Origin: Pseudomonas libanensis
GTDB lineage: Bacteria; Pseudomonadota; Gammaproteobacteria; Pseudomonadales; Pseudomonadaceae
NCBI RefSeq assembly: GCF_001439685.1
Contig: NZ_JYLH01000006.1
Coordinates: 62,001-126,000, forward strand
Direction of reading: 5' to 3'
DNA: 64,000 bases
The notes below the pieces were generated by a model. That model worked only from the letters and a program-made list of their open reading frames with translations, was not told where the DNA came from and made no database searches. Made by a program: the position numbers and the translations under genes. Positions 1-8,271 of the stretch are shown here, piece by piece. Numbering within the stretch: the stretch's first letter is position 1; every line of letters begins with the position of its first letter.

Positions 1-185
1 CTGCCGTCGCCGAGGCGTACCACTGCACGCCCGGCGCTCACGTCATTGACTGCATGGCCGATCAGCCATTGCTGCCAGACCAGGCCCAGGTTGATGGCCA
101 CGTACAGCGCCGCCACCAGGGTGAATCGCCAGGGCATTTCCCTATAGATCGCCAGGCTGCGTAGAAGAGGGTGTCGTTCGATCAT
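1..185 (-). CDS. ABC transporter-like membrane protein, N-terminal fragment cut by window edge
   Basis: Only the first 61 codons are present; the gene runs off the left edge. The start is the ATG at 185, giving MIERHPLLRSLAIYREMPWR and then a hydrophobic stretch (roughly residues 21-43) that looks like a first transmembrane helix. The general look (short basic N-terminus, helix, polar loop) resembles the beginning of an ABC exporter with fused membrane and ATPase domains, but no ATPase motif is inside the window, so the family is inferred. The Shine-Dalgarno sequence is weak. It lies 57 bases downstream of sfnB on the same strand and could be cotranscribed with it. Confidence 0.45.
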   Translation of the reverse strand, partial: MIERHPLLRSLAIYREMPWRFTLVAALYVAINLGLVWQQWLIGHAVNDVSAGRAVVRLGDG

Positions 186-242
186 GAAAAGCTCATTGGC
201 ATAAACGGCGTATAGGGGCACACATAAAAACCCTGAGGTGAG

Positions 243-1475
243 TTATTTGCGTGTAGCGCCCTGGGTTTCCTTGGCGTTGAGGATCGCGGTGTATTCACCG
301 GGGTCCACGCCATTGAGGTAGTAGTTGCCCACATGGTGCAGGCGCCAGCGGATCGGGTCGTGGGTGGTGTGCACCCGGGCATTGCGCCAGAAGCGGTCGA
401 GGTTCCATTTGCTCAGCGATGAACTGGCCCCCAGCAGCGAGAAGATATCGCTGGAGATCTTCAGCGAGGCGCTGTCCGAATGGGCACGGGCAGTGGCCAC
501 CGAAAGGATCAGCTCGTCTTGCAGCTCTTTGTTTTCCGGGTCTTGCTCATGGCGGTCAAATATCCGGGCCGCATCGCGCAGCAGGGATTCAGCGGCGCGC
601 AGGGCCACGGCGTATTCGCCAATCTGTTTGATGATGTGCGGCTCTTCATTGGCATGGTCTACGCCGCTTTCCACCCAAGGCCGAGCGTTGTGCTTGAGGT
701 AATCGACGGCCGCCGACAACGCGCCGGCCGCGATACCGGTATCAATGGCCGCGTGAAGGATCTGCGGGAAGGTCAACCCCGTACGCTTCATTGGGCCCTT
801 GCGGCGTGAAACAAAATCGTCATCCAGCACGATATTGTCGAAGTTCACCGTGCCACTCACCGAGTTGTTCTGGCCGAAGGCGTCCCAGTCGTCCACCAGG
901 GTCAGGCCTGGCGTGTTGCGGTTGAGCAATACGCCGGCACCGCCGTCTTCGGATGCGGCCGTGAGGGAGATCCATTCGGCCAGGTAAGAGCCCGTGGAGT
1001 AGAACTTGCTGCCATTGAGTATCAGGGCGCCGTCCTCGCGGCGTTCGACGCGGGTCTTGAGGGCGAACTTGTTCTTGCCGCCTACCTCGGCCAGGGCGTT
1101 GCCGAAACGCTTGCCAGCCAGGACATCGCTGACCAGTCGATCGCGTACTGCGTCCGGGTAACCGTTGAAAATCCCGCGCAGCATCACATTGTGGATTTGC
1201 AGCAATTGCCCGACGCCGCCGTCGGCCACCGAAATGATGCGCACGGTTTCGACGATGGTCTGCACCGATGCGCCCAGGCCGCCGAAGGCCTTGGGTACAC
1301 CGATGGCGGTGATGCCGCTTTCGGACAGCAATTGCGCCTGGCGCCAGGGCAGTTGGCCATTTTGCTGGGTGTCGGCGGCAATGCTGGCGATCTCCACGGC
1401 GATTTCTCTGGCGGCGTCGATGGCCTCGGTTTCGCTGTGCAGGTGGCGGGCGGGCGCCTGTTCATACGTTGTCAT
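243..1475 (-). CDS. sfnB: SfnB-family acyl-CoA dehydrogenase-like flavin monooxygenase
   Basis: 410 aa, the usual size of the acyl-CoA dehydrogenase fold. The protein reads as the SfnB/DszC branch: FMNH2-dependent oxygenases acting on organosulfur compounds rather than true dehydrogenases. Visible features are the N-terminal helical domain (GVPKAFGGLGAS near residue 60), the middle beta-domain (LNGSKFYSTGSYLAEW near 155-170) and the C-terminal helical bundle ending in HTTHDPIRWRLHHVGNYYLNG. In pseudomonads SfnB is induced under sulfate limitation by SfnR. A sigma-54-type promoter about 110 bases upstream on the minus strand (1583-1598) and an sfnR-like gene at 19371 fit that scheme. Substrate not determinable from sequence. 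Start ATG at 1475. Confidence 0.82.
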   Translation of the reverse strand: MTTYEQAPARHLHSETEAIDAAREIAVEIASIAADTQQNGQLPWRQAQLLSESGITAIGVPKAFGGLGASVQTIVETVRIISVADGGVGQLLQIHNVMLRGIFNGYPDAVRDRLVSDVLAGKRFGNALAEVGGKNKFALKTRVERREDGALILNGSKFYSTGSYLAEWISLTAASEDGGAGVLLNRNTPGLTLVDDWDAFGQNNSVSGTVNFDNIVLDDDFVSRRKGPMKRTGLTFPQILHAAIDTGIAAGALSAAVDYLKHNARPWVESGVDHANEEPHIIKQIGEYAVALRAAESLLRDAARIFDRHEQDPENKELQDELILSVATARAHSDSASLKISSDIFSLLGASSSLSKWNLDRFWRNARVHTTHDPIRWRLHHVGNYYLNGVDPGEYTAILNAKETQGATRK

Positions 1476-1532
1476 TCATTCATCCTTTGGTTTGCCCCGT
1501 TCCCCCTATGGTTGTGCGTCATCGTTGACGAA

Positions 1533-1560
1533 CATCGCCGGCAAGCCGGCTCCTACGGGG
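1533..1560. repeat. REP palindrome
   Basis: CATCGCCGGCAAGCCGGCTC followed by CTACGGGG: the Pseudomonas REP unit with the CCGGC-aa-GCCGG stem. It lies between the predicted sigma-54 promoter and the sfnB start, so it would be in the sfnB leader RNA. Confidence 0.7.
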
Positions 1561-1582
1561 AGGTTGGTGTTGGGAGGGCTTG

Positions 1583-1598
1583 AGCAAGTTCTGCGCCA
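1583..1598 (-). promoter_or_regulatory. Sigma-54 promoter candidate for sfnB
   Basis: Read on the minus strand the sequence is TGGCGCAGAACTTGCT, against the sigma-54 consensus TGGCACG-N4-TTGCT. The invariant GG and GC are separated by exactly 10 bases. It faces sfnB, whose start codon is about 110 bases downstream. Predicted by eye only. Confidence 0.6.
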
Positions 1599-1639
1599 AC
1601 GAGCAAACCCCTGCTGTACGGGGTAGGGGGCGTGCCGGT

Positions 1640-1708
1640 TTGCTGCTGGGGAAGCAGTGTCGTGAAACGGCTGCTGGAAGAGCAGCAGTGCTGTTGGCAG
1701 GCCAGCAG
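1640..1708. promoter_or_regulatory. Cluster of three TGCTG/CAGCA palindromes, putative activator binding sites
   Basis: Three successive inverted repeats are visible: TTGCTGCTGGGGAAGCAG (1640-1657), GCTGCTGGAAGAGCAGCAG (1670-1688) and CTGTTGGCAGGCCAGCAG (1691-1708). They sit between two divergent sigma-54-type promoters, 40-60 bases from the left one and 50-120 bases from the right one, the place where an NtrC-type activator would bind. A similar palindrome lies upstream of the sfnR-like gene (19234-19252). Assignment to SfnR is inference. Confidence 0.5.
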
Positions 1709-1760
1709 TCGCGTTTGGATGTTTGTTTCCATGTCCTTGTAAACCGGGGCTTTGAGCGAT

Positions 1761-1776
1761 TGGCACGCCCTCTGCA
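1761..1776 (+). promoter_or_regulatory. Sigma-54 promoter candidate for the desulfinase-like operon
   Basis: TGGCACGCCCTCTGCA matches TGGCACG-N4-TTGCA with one mismatch; GG (1762-1763) and GC (1774-1775) are exactly 10 bases apart. It is 42 bases before the ATG at 1818, a normal leader length. It is the strongest sigma-54 match in the window. Confidence 0.75.
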
Positions 1777-1817
1777 ATACCGTCTCCACTGACTTGCCCA
1801 ATTTAATGGAGCTGCCC

Positions 1818-2861
1818 ATGACACTTTCCGCTGTCCTGCCCACGCCTGAGCTGGAGCAGATCTGGTTTACCCGTTGCCCGGTGCCGACTGCGTCCGGCAT
1901 CGCCTACAAGCTGGGCTGGTTGACCGAGGAGTTCGCCCCCGACGGCCTGCCGGTGTCCACCTTGCAGGAGGCGCGTCAGTTGGGCCGGCACCATTACGAT
2001 CACGATTTGCCGGGACTGTTTCGCGAAGGCGGCAACGTCCCTGCATTGGCCGCACGTGCTGCGGGTGCGCCGAGCCGCTTGATCGGCCTGACCTGGATCG
2101 AGGAATGGCAGACCATCCTGGTCCGCCCGGACTCCGGCATCACCCGTCCCGCAGACCTCAAAGGCAAGCGCCTGGCCCTGCCGGCCTGGGGTGAAAACCG
2201 TCCTGGCAGTATCGCCCGCGCCATGAGCCTGCATGGCTATAAGGGCGCATTGAGCCTGGCCGGCCTGGGCTTTGATGATGTGGAACTGGTGGAAGTGGCA
2301 TTGCAGGACCAGGAACAAGCGCCTGACCCGCAGCAAGGTTTGCAGCGCTTGTGGTCCGGCCTGAATTACCTGGTGCGTGGAGAGGTGGATGCGGTTTACG
2401 TCAAGGGCGCTTCGGCGGCCGACGCCGCACGCCGCCTGGGGCTGGTGGTGGGGATCGACTTGGACCTGATCGCCGAGCCGCGCTACCGCATCAACAACGG
2501 CACGCCGCGTCCGATCACCGTTCACCAGAGCCTGCTGGACAACCACTTTGACCTGGTGGTGCGCTTTCTCGCGCAAACCCTCAGCGCCGCCGATTGGGCG
2601 GCCAACAACCGCGACAGCCTGAACGCCATTCTAGAAGAAGAAACTCGCGCCGGCAGTGCCGGTGTGGCCGAGGCTTATCGCGGTGATTTCCACACCACCC
2701 TGGCGCCGGAGCTGTCTGCCCAGCGCCTGGAATGCCTCGACATCCAGAAAGATTTCCTCTACCTGCACGGCTTCCTGGAGCGCGATTTTGCCATCGCCGA
2801 CTGGGTCGACCCGCGCCCCCTGCAAGCTGCCCATGAACTGTTGGCCAAGCGCCGCACCTGA
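1818..2861 (+). CDS. DszB-like desulfinase / SsuA-fold protein
   Basis: 347 aa from the ATG at 1818, chosen because ATGGAG lies 6 bases upstream; an in-frame upstream start at 1752 would cover the sigma-54 promoter. No signal peptide, unlike a periplasmic binding protein, so it is probably cytoplasmic. The N-terminus carries FTRCPVPTASG (Cys20), then HHYDHDLPG (His59) and LFREGGNVPAL (Arg69). From memory, the 2'-hydroxybiphenyl-2-sulfinate desulfinase DszB has CPVPNA (Cys27), His60 and RFGGEIPPL (Arg70) as catalytic residues, so all three appear conserved with similar spacing. The likely role is release of sulfite from an organic sulfinate. First gene of a seven-gene operon. An alternative is a non-enzymatic solute-binding protein of the same fold. 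Confidence 0.7.
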   Translation: MTLSAVLPTPELEQIWFTRCPVPTASGIAYKLGWLTEEFAPDGLPVSTLQEARQLGRHHYDHDLPGLFREGGNVPALAARAAGAPSRLIGLTWIEEWQTILVRPDSGITRPADLKGKRLALPAWGENRPGSIARAMSLHGYKGALSLAGLGFDDVELVEVALQDQEQAPDPQQGLQRLWSGLNYLVRGEVDAVYVKGASAADAARRLGLVVGIDLDLIAEPRYRINNGTPRPITVHQSLLDNHFDLVVRFLAQTLSAADWAANNRDSLNAILEEETRAGSAGVAEAYRGDFHTTLAPELSAQRLECLDIQKDFLYLHGFLERDFAIADWVDPRPLQAAHELLAKRRT

Positions 2862-2876
2862 ATCCGGAGAATCCCC

Positions 2877-3605
2877 ATGACTGCCATTGCCCACGCACAA
2901 CCGATCAGCCAGGAACTGCAAACCTTTATCGATAAGGTCCTGCTGGAAGCCGAAGAAGCCTTCACCGTATTCCGTGAAACAAACACTATCACCGCTGCTG
3001 GGACCGTCGGCTTTATCGAACGCGTACCTGGCCAGGAACTGTTGGTGTCGGTGAACTACGCAGGTCCCTGGAACTACCGCAAACCGCTGCAAGCCACGGT
3101 TACCGACTTTGCCGGCAACGTGGTTTTTGGCAAGGGCAAGGGCGGTCTGGGGCGCTACACCAAGCTGTTCCAGCAACACCCGGATGTGACCACTGTGTCC
3201 CACGTGCATTCGCCGTACCTGGGCGCCTGGGCCCAGACCCACCGCACCTTGCCATTCCATTACGTGCCGGTGCAGCGCTACCAGTTGGCCCGTGAACTGC
3301 CGGTGTATATCGACCGTCGCCAACAGGAAGTGGACTTTATCCTCGACAAAATCGCCGAGAACCCCTTCAACCTGGCGATCCTGGAGGCCAATGGCGGCTC
3401 TACCGTGTGGGGCAAGCAAGGCCTGCGCGCTACCGCCGAATTCATCCTGTTGCTCGAGGAGGGTGCACAACTGCAATTGCTTGCCGATGCGCTCGGTGGC
3501 TCACGGGCCTACGGGCCGGGCGTGTTGACCCAGCAATGGAAAATGAGCGGCCTGTTCGAACAAGCCACGGCACTGGGCCTGGTCCCGGCCATCGACCGCC
3601 GCTAA
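2877..3605 (+). CDS. Class II aldolase/adducin-like protein
   Basis: 242 aa, ATG at 2877 with CGGAG 8 bases upstream and a 15-base gap from the desulfinase-like gene. The fold signature is the metal-binding pair in SHVHSPYLGAW (His109, His111) and the LGRYTKLFQQHPDV stretch before it. These enzymes normally cleave phosphorylated aldols (fuculose-1-P or ribulose-5-P type) with a divalent metal. Here the setting among sulfonate oxygenases suggests processing of a carbon fragment left after desulfonation, but that is inference. Substrate unknown. Confidence 0.65.
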   Translation: MTAIAHAQPISQELQTFIDKVLLEAEEAFTVFRETNTITAAGTVGFIERVPGQELLVSVNYAGPWNYRKPLQATVTDFAGNVVFGKGKGGLGRYTKLFQQHPDVTTVSHVHSPYLGAWAQTHRTLPFHYVPVQRYQLARELPVYIDRRQQEVDFILDKIAENPFNLAILEANGGSTVWGKQGLRATAEFILLLEEGAQLQLLADALGGSRAYGPGVLTQQWKMSGLFEQATALGLVPAIDRR

Positions 3606-3651
3606 CGCCATACCAGCTCCCACAGGGTTCTCTATTTCAAGGATGTTTTTT

Positions 3652-4839
3652 ATGGCTGTAAAAATTCTTTGGTACTTGACCACGCCCGATGGCCCGTACC
3701 CATGGGAGCCGGAAGGCCGTTGGAACACTGATTTCCAGCACCTCAAACAGCTCGCCGTGGCCAGTGATCGCCTTGGCTACTACGGTTCGCTGCTCGGTTC
3801 CAGCCCCAATGAAAGCCTGGCGGTGGCCGCGTCGTTGGTCGACGCCACCCAGCGCCTGCGTTTTCTGGTGGCGCAGCACCCGGGCGAGTTATCGCCAGCG
3901 GTGTTGGCCAAGTGGGCGCTGACCTTCGATCAGTTCTCCAATGGCCGCCTGCTGTTCAACGTGGTCAATGGCAATGACGCAGGCCTTGCGACACTTGGGG
4001 TGCACTACCCGCATGACGAGCGATACGCCTTCAGCCTGGAATACTGGCGGGCGTTCCAGGGTTTCTATGCCGGCGACACGCGTGGCTATGACGGTGAGTA
4101 CGTCAAGCTCGCACCGCGTTCGCCGGGCGCAGCCAACCATCCGCTGGGCGGCTGGCATCCGCCTTACCAGAAGCCGGGCATCCCGTTGTGGGGCGCCGGA
4201 ACCTCAGGGCCCGGCGTCGAGCATTCGGTGCAATTGCTCGACGTGTACCTGAGCTTCGCCAATACTCCGCCAAAACTCGGCGACAAGTTTCGCAAAGTCG
4301 CCGCTGAAGCGGCGAAGATCGGTCGCGAACTGACCTTCGGCACACGCTTGCAAATCATCGTGCGCGAGACCGAGGAAGAAGCCTGGGCCCACGCCGAAAG
4401 ACTCCTGCAACGCACCTCGCTGCAAACTGCGCGCTACGCTATCGAGCGCCAGTTGCCGGCCGGTGTGAGCCTGGAAGATTTCCACAGCGACGACCCGCAG
4501 ACCCAGCGTAACGTCGAGACCATTCGCGCCGGTCGTTTGCCGACCGCGCGTGAGCTGGAGATCTATCCTAACGTATGGCTTGGCCCGAGCCTGTTCGGTT
4601 TCAATATCCTCGGGCCGGCCGCTGGTACCTACTTGGTGGGCAGCGCGGAACAGGTCGCCGAGCGCATCCGCGAATACGAAGCCCAGGGCACTTCCTCGTT
4701 CATTCTGTCTGGCTTCCCGCTGATCGATGAAGCCCACCGCGTGGCCGACCTGCTGTTCCCGCTGCTGGACCTGGACCACGGCTTTGAAGCGCCGCGTCTG
4801 GGTGTCAGCCCAAAGTCGCCGCAGCGCCAAGAGGCTTGA
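3652..4839 (+). CDS. LLM-class FMN-dependent monooxygenase, SsuD-like
   Basis: 395 aa from the ATG at 3652; AAGGA lies 8-9 bases upstream, whereas the ATG at 3643 directly abuts it. A bacterial luciferase-like TIM-barrel protein of the alkanesulfonate/nitrilotriacetate monooxygenase group: FLVAQHPGELSPAVLAKWA, then QFSNGRLLFNVVNGNDA and YPHDERYAFSLEYW, which in this family bind FMN phosphate and substrate, and the C-terminal LVGSAEQVAERIREYEAQG. It would use FMNH2 from a separate reductase (none is in the window) to oxidise a C-S bond and release sulfite. Third gene of the plus-strand operon. Confidence 0.82.
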   Translation: MAVKILWYLTTPDGPYPWEPEGRWNTDFQHLKQLAVASDRLGYYGSLLGSSPNESLAVAASLVDATQRLRFLVAQHPGELSPAVLAKWALTFDQFSNGRLLFNVVNGNDAGLATLGVHYPHDERYAFSLEYWRAFQGFYAGDTRGYDGEYVKLAPRSPGAANHPLGGWHPPYQKPGIPLWGAGTSGPGVEHSVQLLDVYLSFANTPPKLGDKFRKVAAEAAKIGRELTFGTRLQIIVRETEEEAWAHAERLLQRTSLQTARYAIERQLPAGVSLEDFHSDDPQTQRNVETIRAGRLPTARELEIYPNVWLGPSLFGFNILGPAAGTYLVGSAEQVAERIREYEAQGTSSFILSGFPLIDEAHRVADLLFPLLDLDHGFEAPRLGVSPKSPQRQEA

Positions 4840-4842
4840 ACC

Positions 4843-6399
4843 ATGAGTGATGGATTTTCTCGCCGGGTGTTTCTTGGCAGCAGCTTGGCCATCGGTGGTG
4901 GTTTGCTGTTGGGCGGCTGCGACAGCGGCGCGACGACTCAGGGTGCCGCCGTACTGAGCGGTAAGCCCGTCAGCGGTGGGCGCCTGCGCATTGGGATTAT
5001 CGATGGCGATCAGTCCGGCAACCTGGATGCCCATAAACCGGTGGGCGGCGGGATCATTCGTGGCTGGGCGTTGTACAGCAAGTTCTGGGAATGGAACACC
5101 GATGTCAGCACACGCCTGGCCCTGGCCGAGTTCGCCGAACCGAATGCCGATGCGAGTGCCTGGACTATCCGCATCAAGCCGGGCCTGGAGTTTCACCATG
5201 GCAAGACCATCGGCGCTGACGACATGCTGTTTTCGTTGTTGCGCCTTACCGATCCCAAGCTGGCATCGCCGTTTGCCGGCCTGGTCGGTGCCATTGACCG
5301 CAATGCCTTACGCAAGCTGGATGAGCGCACCATCGAAATTCGCTTCAAGCAAGGCCAGAGCTTCTTCCCTCTGGATGAAACCCTGATCAGCTTTGGCGGC
5401 ATCGTCCCCACCGACTATGACCCCATCACCAATCCGGTAGGTGCCGGCCCTTATAGGCTCAAGCGTTTCGTACCCGGCCAGCGCTCGTTGTACACGCGGT
5501 TTGAGAACTACTACAAACCCGGCCAGCCTTATGCCGATGAGCTGGAAATCATCGAGTTCAAGGACCAGGTCTCCCGTGTTGCCGCGTTGCGCGCCGGACA
5601 GATCGATGTGGCCAGCGGTGTGCAGGCCGAGCACAGTGCGTTGCTCAAGGCCGACTCGCGCTTGTCGTTGTGCGTGTCGCCAAGTACGTCGTTTACCGGT
5701 TTCAATCTTAACCTGGCCAAGCCGCCCTTCGATGATGTGCGGGTGCGCCAGGCGTTTCGCTTGCTGGCGGATCGGCGAGAGCTGGTGGACCGTGGCCTCA
5801 ACGGTTTCGGTCGCATTGCCAATGACCTGTATTCACCTCACGATCCCACCTACGACCATGCGATTGCCCAACGGCCGTATGATCTGGAGCAGGCCCGCTC
5901 GCTGCTGCGTCAGGCCGGGCAGACGGATTTGCGCGTGGAACTGACCACCACGCCTGGGCCCGGTGTAAACGCCGCGCTGGTGTTTGCCCAGCAAGCGAAA
6001 AAGGCCGGTGTCGAGATACGCGTGACCCAAGTGGATGGCGCTGTGTTCAACGGCCCGCAGCGTGAGCAGTGGCAAGTGTCGCCCGGATCTACGCCGGCCC
6101 GGGGTTTTCTGGCCTCGGCACTGCACAACGACGCGCCGCTGGCGATCTACAACCGCAGCAACTTTCATGACCCGCGTTTTGATGACCTCTACCGTAAGGC
6201 CCTTGCGCAGCCAGACCTGGAGTTGCGTAAAGGCCTGGTACACGAGGCCCAGCAGATTCAACACGAGCGCGGCGGATTGCTGATTTGGGGCTTCAACGAT
6301 GTGCTGGACGCCGCCTCGGTCAAGGTCGGCGGTTTGGCACCAGAGCAGACCACCTTTGCTTCCTGGCGGTTTGACGAACTGTGGTTGAAGCATGCTTGA
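4843..6399 (+). CDS. ABC transporter substrate-binding protein, family 5, Tat-type lipoprotein
   Basis: 518 aa, 3 bases after the monooxygenase stop. The N-terminus combines a twin-arginine motif (SRRVFLGSS) with a lipobox (LLLGGC, Cys at about residue 26), so it is probably exported folded and lipid-anchored. The body is a family 5 (peptide/nickel/opine) binding protein: IRIKPGLEFHHGKTIGADDM and NPVGAGPYRLKRFVPGQ are typical. It is closely related to the protein encoded at 13932-15485; both share GNLDAHKPVG near the N-terminus. It works with the two permeases and dual ATPase that follow. Its ligand is presumably an organosulfur compound, by context only. Confidence 0.82.
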   Translation: MSDGFSRRVFLGSSLAIGGGLLLGGCDSGATTQGAAVLSGKPVSGGRLRIGIIDGDQSGNLDAHKPVGGGIIRGWALYSKFWEWNTDVSTRLALAEFAEPNADASAWTIRIKPGLEFHHGKTIGADDMLFSLLRLTDPKLASPFAGLVGAIDRNALRKLDERTIEIRFKQGQSFFPLDETLISFGGIVPTDYDPITNPVGAGPYRLKRFVPGQRSLYTRFENYYKPGQPYADELEIIEFKDQVSRVAALRAGQIDVASGVQAEHSALLKADSRLSLCVSPSTSFTGFNLNLAKPPFDDVRVRQAFRLLADRRELVDRGLNGFGRIANDLYSPHDPTYDHAIAQRPYDLEQARSLLRQAGQTDLRVELTTTPGPGVNAALVFAQQAKKAGVEIRVTQVDGAVFNGPQREQWQVSPGSTPARGFLASALHNDAPLAIYNRSNFHDPRFDDLYRKALAQPDLELRKGLVHEAQQIQHERGGLLIWGFNDVLDAASVKVGGLAPEQTTFASWRFDELWLKHA

Positions 6400-7447
6400 G
6401 CCTGCCAATCCTCCACGCACGCCTGCTTGGTTGTCATGGTTTATCGGGCGCCTGGGTTACGGCCTGCTGACGGCCTGGGTTATCAGCCTGGTGGTGTTCA
6501 TCGCCACCCAGGCCCTGCCATCCGACCCCGCGCGGGTGATCCTCGGCCCGGACGCGCCGCTGGAAAGCATCCTTACCCTGCAACACCAGTTGGGGCTCGA
6601 CCAGCCCATCCTGTGGCAATACCTGCGCTGGCTCGGCAGCGTCTTGTGCGGAGACCTCGGGGTTTCCCTGGACTCCAACGCGCCGGTCAGCCGTATCCTG
6701 TGGGGGCGTTTTGGCTACACACTGGCGTTGCTGGTCGGGGTGATCATCGTGGTAGTGCCTGGCGCACTGGCCCTTGGCGTGGCCCTGGCATTGCGACGCG
6801 ACAGCTGGCTGGATCGCTGGGGCCTGTCGTTGCTGATCTTTCTGAAAGCCACGCCGGGGTTTCTGTTGGCGATTGGCCTGGTATTGCTGTTTTCCATGCC
6901 GCACATGGATTTCTTACCCGCGGTATCGATCCTGGATCCCGACCTGTCGCTGCTGCGCCAACTCAAGTCTCTGGTATTGCCGATATTCGCCTTGAGCCTC
7001 ACTGCATTGCCGTACCTCACGCGCATGGTAAGGGCCGCCATGATCGAGGCCCAGGAGTCCGACTACGTGATTGCCGCCAGGCTACGCGGCATTGCGCAGC
7101 GGCGGATTGTCTGGTGCCATACTTTGCCCAATGCGCTGGTACCGGCGATCCAGGGTGTGGCGCTGACCTTGCGTACGTTGATCGCAGGTGCAGTGCTGGC
7201 GGAAGTCATCTTCAGCTATCCCGGTATCGGCACCGCGCTGAACGCCGCGATCCAGATGCGCGACCTGCCGATGATCCAGGCGATTGTGCTGGTGATCACC
7301 CTCGCGGTGGTGCTGATCAACCTCCTGGCCGACCTATTGACCGTACTGCTTACACCCAAGCTGCGCACCGCACGGCGGGTGACCCTGATTCAACGCAACC
7401 GAAGGGGAATAACCCCGTGGTGGCGCCGTTCCCGAGGTGATGCATGA
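6392..7447 (+). CDS. ABC transporter permease, DppB/OppB type
   Basis: 351 aa inner-membrane permease overlapping the binding-protein gene by 8 bases. Several hydrophobic segments are visible, starting with YGLLTAWVISLVVFIATQAL, a conserved feature of DppB-type proteins. The EAA loop that contacts the ATPase reads DYVIAARLRGIAQRRIVWCH followed by LPNAL. It forms a heterodimer with the next gene product, which overlaps it by 4 bases (ATGA). Somewhat longer than many DppB proteins because of a basic C-terminal tail. Confidence 0.86.
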   Translation: MLEPANPPRTPAWLSWFIGRLGYGLLTAWVISLVVFIATQALPSDPARVILGPDAPLESILTLQHQLGLDQPILWQYLRWLGSVLCGDLGVSLDSNAPVSRILWGRFGYTLALLVGVIIVVVPGALALGVALALRRDSWLDRWGLSLLIFLKATPGFLLAIGLVLLFSMPHMDFLPAVSILDPDLSLLRQLKSLVLPIFALSLTALPYLTRMVRAAMIEAQESDYVIAARLRGIAQRRIVWCHTLPNALVPAIQGVALTLRTLIAGAVLAEVIFSYPGIGTALNAAIQMRDLPMIQAIVLVITLAVVLINLLADLLTVLLTPKLRTARRVTLIQRNRRGITPWWRRSRGDA

Positions 7448-8271
7448 GTGCCCGTCGATGGTTGGCCGAGCCACAAACACGTAAGGGCGCGTTGATCACT
7501 TTGCTGGTGGTGGTCGTGGCGCTGTTGGGGCCTTGGTTGGCACCTCACGGGTCGACGGACATGGTCGGTCCTGTCTACGGCGCGCCTGCAGGTGATGCGT
7601 GGCTAGGGTATGACTTCCTGGGGCATGACGTGCTGTCGCGGTTGCTCAGCGGTGGTTTGTCGGTGCTGTGGATGTCGGTCGCAGCCGCCAGTATTGCACT
7701 GGCGGTGGGGACTACGTTGGGGTTGCTGGCGGGTTTGTCGCGTCGGCGCCTGGATCAGTTTATTACCTGGTCGGCGGATGTGTCCCTGGCGTTCCCCGAC
7801 CTGATTCTGGTGCTGCTGATTGTGTCCATGTTGGGGCGCGCACCGTGGTTGATCGTGCTGACAGTCTCCATCGCCTTTATACCGGGCGTTATCCGTTTGA
7901 CGCGGGCGAGTGCGGTAGCAGTGGCAGGTCAGGAGTTCGTTGAAGCGGCGCAAATGATGGGCTATTCGCGACGCCGAATTCTGTTCAAGGAGATCCTGCC
8001 GAACATCCTCACGCCCCTGCTGGTGCATTTCGGCAACATGCTGACCTGGGGTGTGGGCATGCTGTCGGGCCTGAGTTTTCTTGGCTACGGTGTGGCGCCA
8101 CCCACCGCTGACTGGGGGCTGATGATCAATGAAAACCAGGCCGGTCTGCTGGTGCAACCCTGGGCCGTATTGGCTCCGGCGGTGCTGATCGGTGTGTTTG
8201 CCTACGGCACCAATATTTTGGCTGAAGGCATCGGCCGCAGCAGCGCAAGGCTGGGAGACAGACAAGCATGA
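7444..8271 (+). CDS. ABC transporter permease, DppC/OppC type
   Basis: 275 aa second permease of the importer. The DppC signature GYDFLGHDVLSRLLSGG is present in the first periplasmic loop, and the EAA loop reads EFVEAAQMMGYSRRRILFKE then ILPNIL. Five or six hydrophobic helices. It overlaps both neighbours by 4 bases (ATGA junctions at 7444 and 8268), implying translational coupling of permeases and ATPase. Confidence 0.86.
   Translation: MSARRWLAEPQTRKGALITLLVVVVALLGPWLAPHGSTDMVGPVYGAPAGDAWLGYDFLGHDVLSRLLSGGLSVLWMSVAAASIALAVGTTLGLLAGLSRRRLDQFITWSADVSLAFPDLILVLLIVSMLGRAPWLIVLTVSIAFIPGVIRLTRASAVAVAGQEFVEAAQMMGYSRRRILFKEILPNILTPLLVHFGNMLTWGVGMLSGLSFLGYGVAPPTADWGLMINENQAGLLVQPWAVLAPAVLIGVFAYGTNILAEGIGRSSARLGDRQA

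Noticed and set aside
1640..1708. CRISPR-like repeated CTGCTG units
   Set aside because: The units are palindromes of uneven spacing without spacers of constant length; they fit protein-binding sites better.
6427..7440. Long second-frame ORF across the DppB-like permease gene
   Set aside because: Shadow frame of a clear permease gene; its translation has no membrane character or motif.
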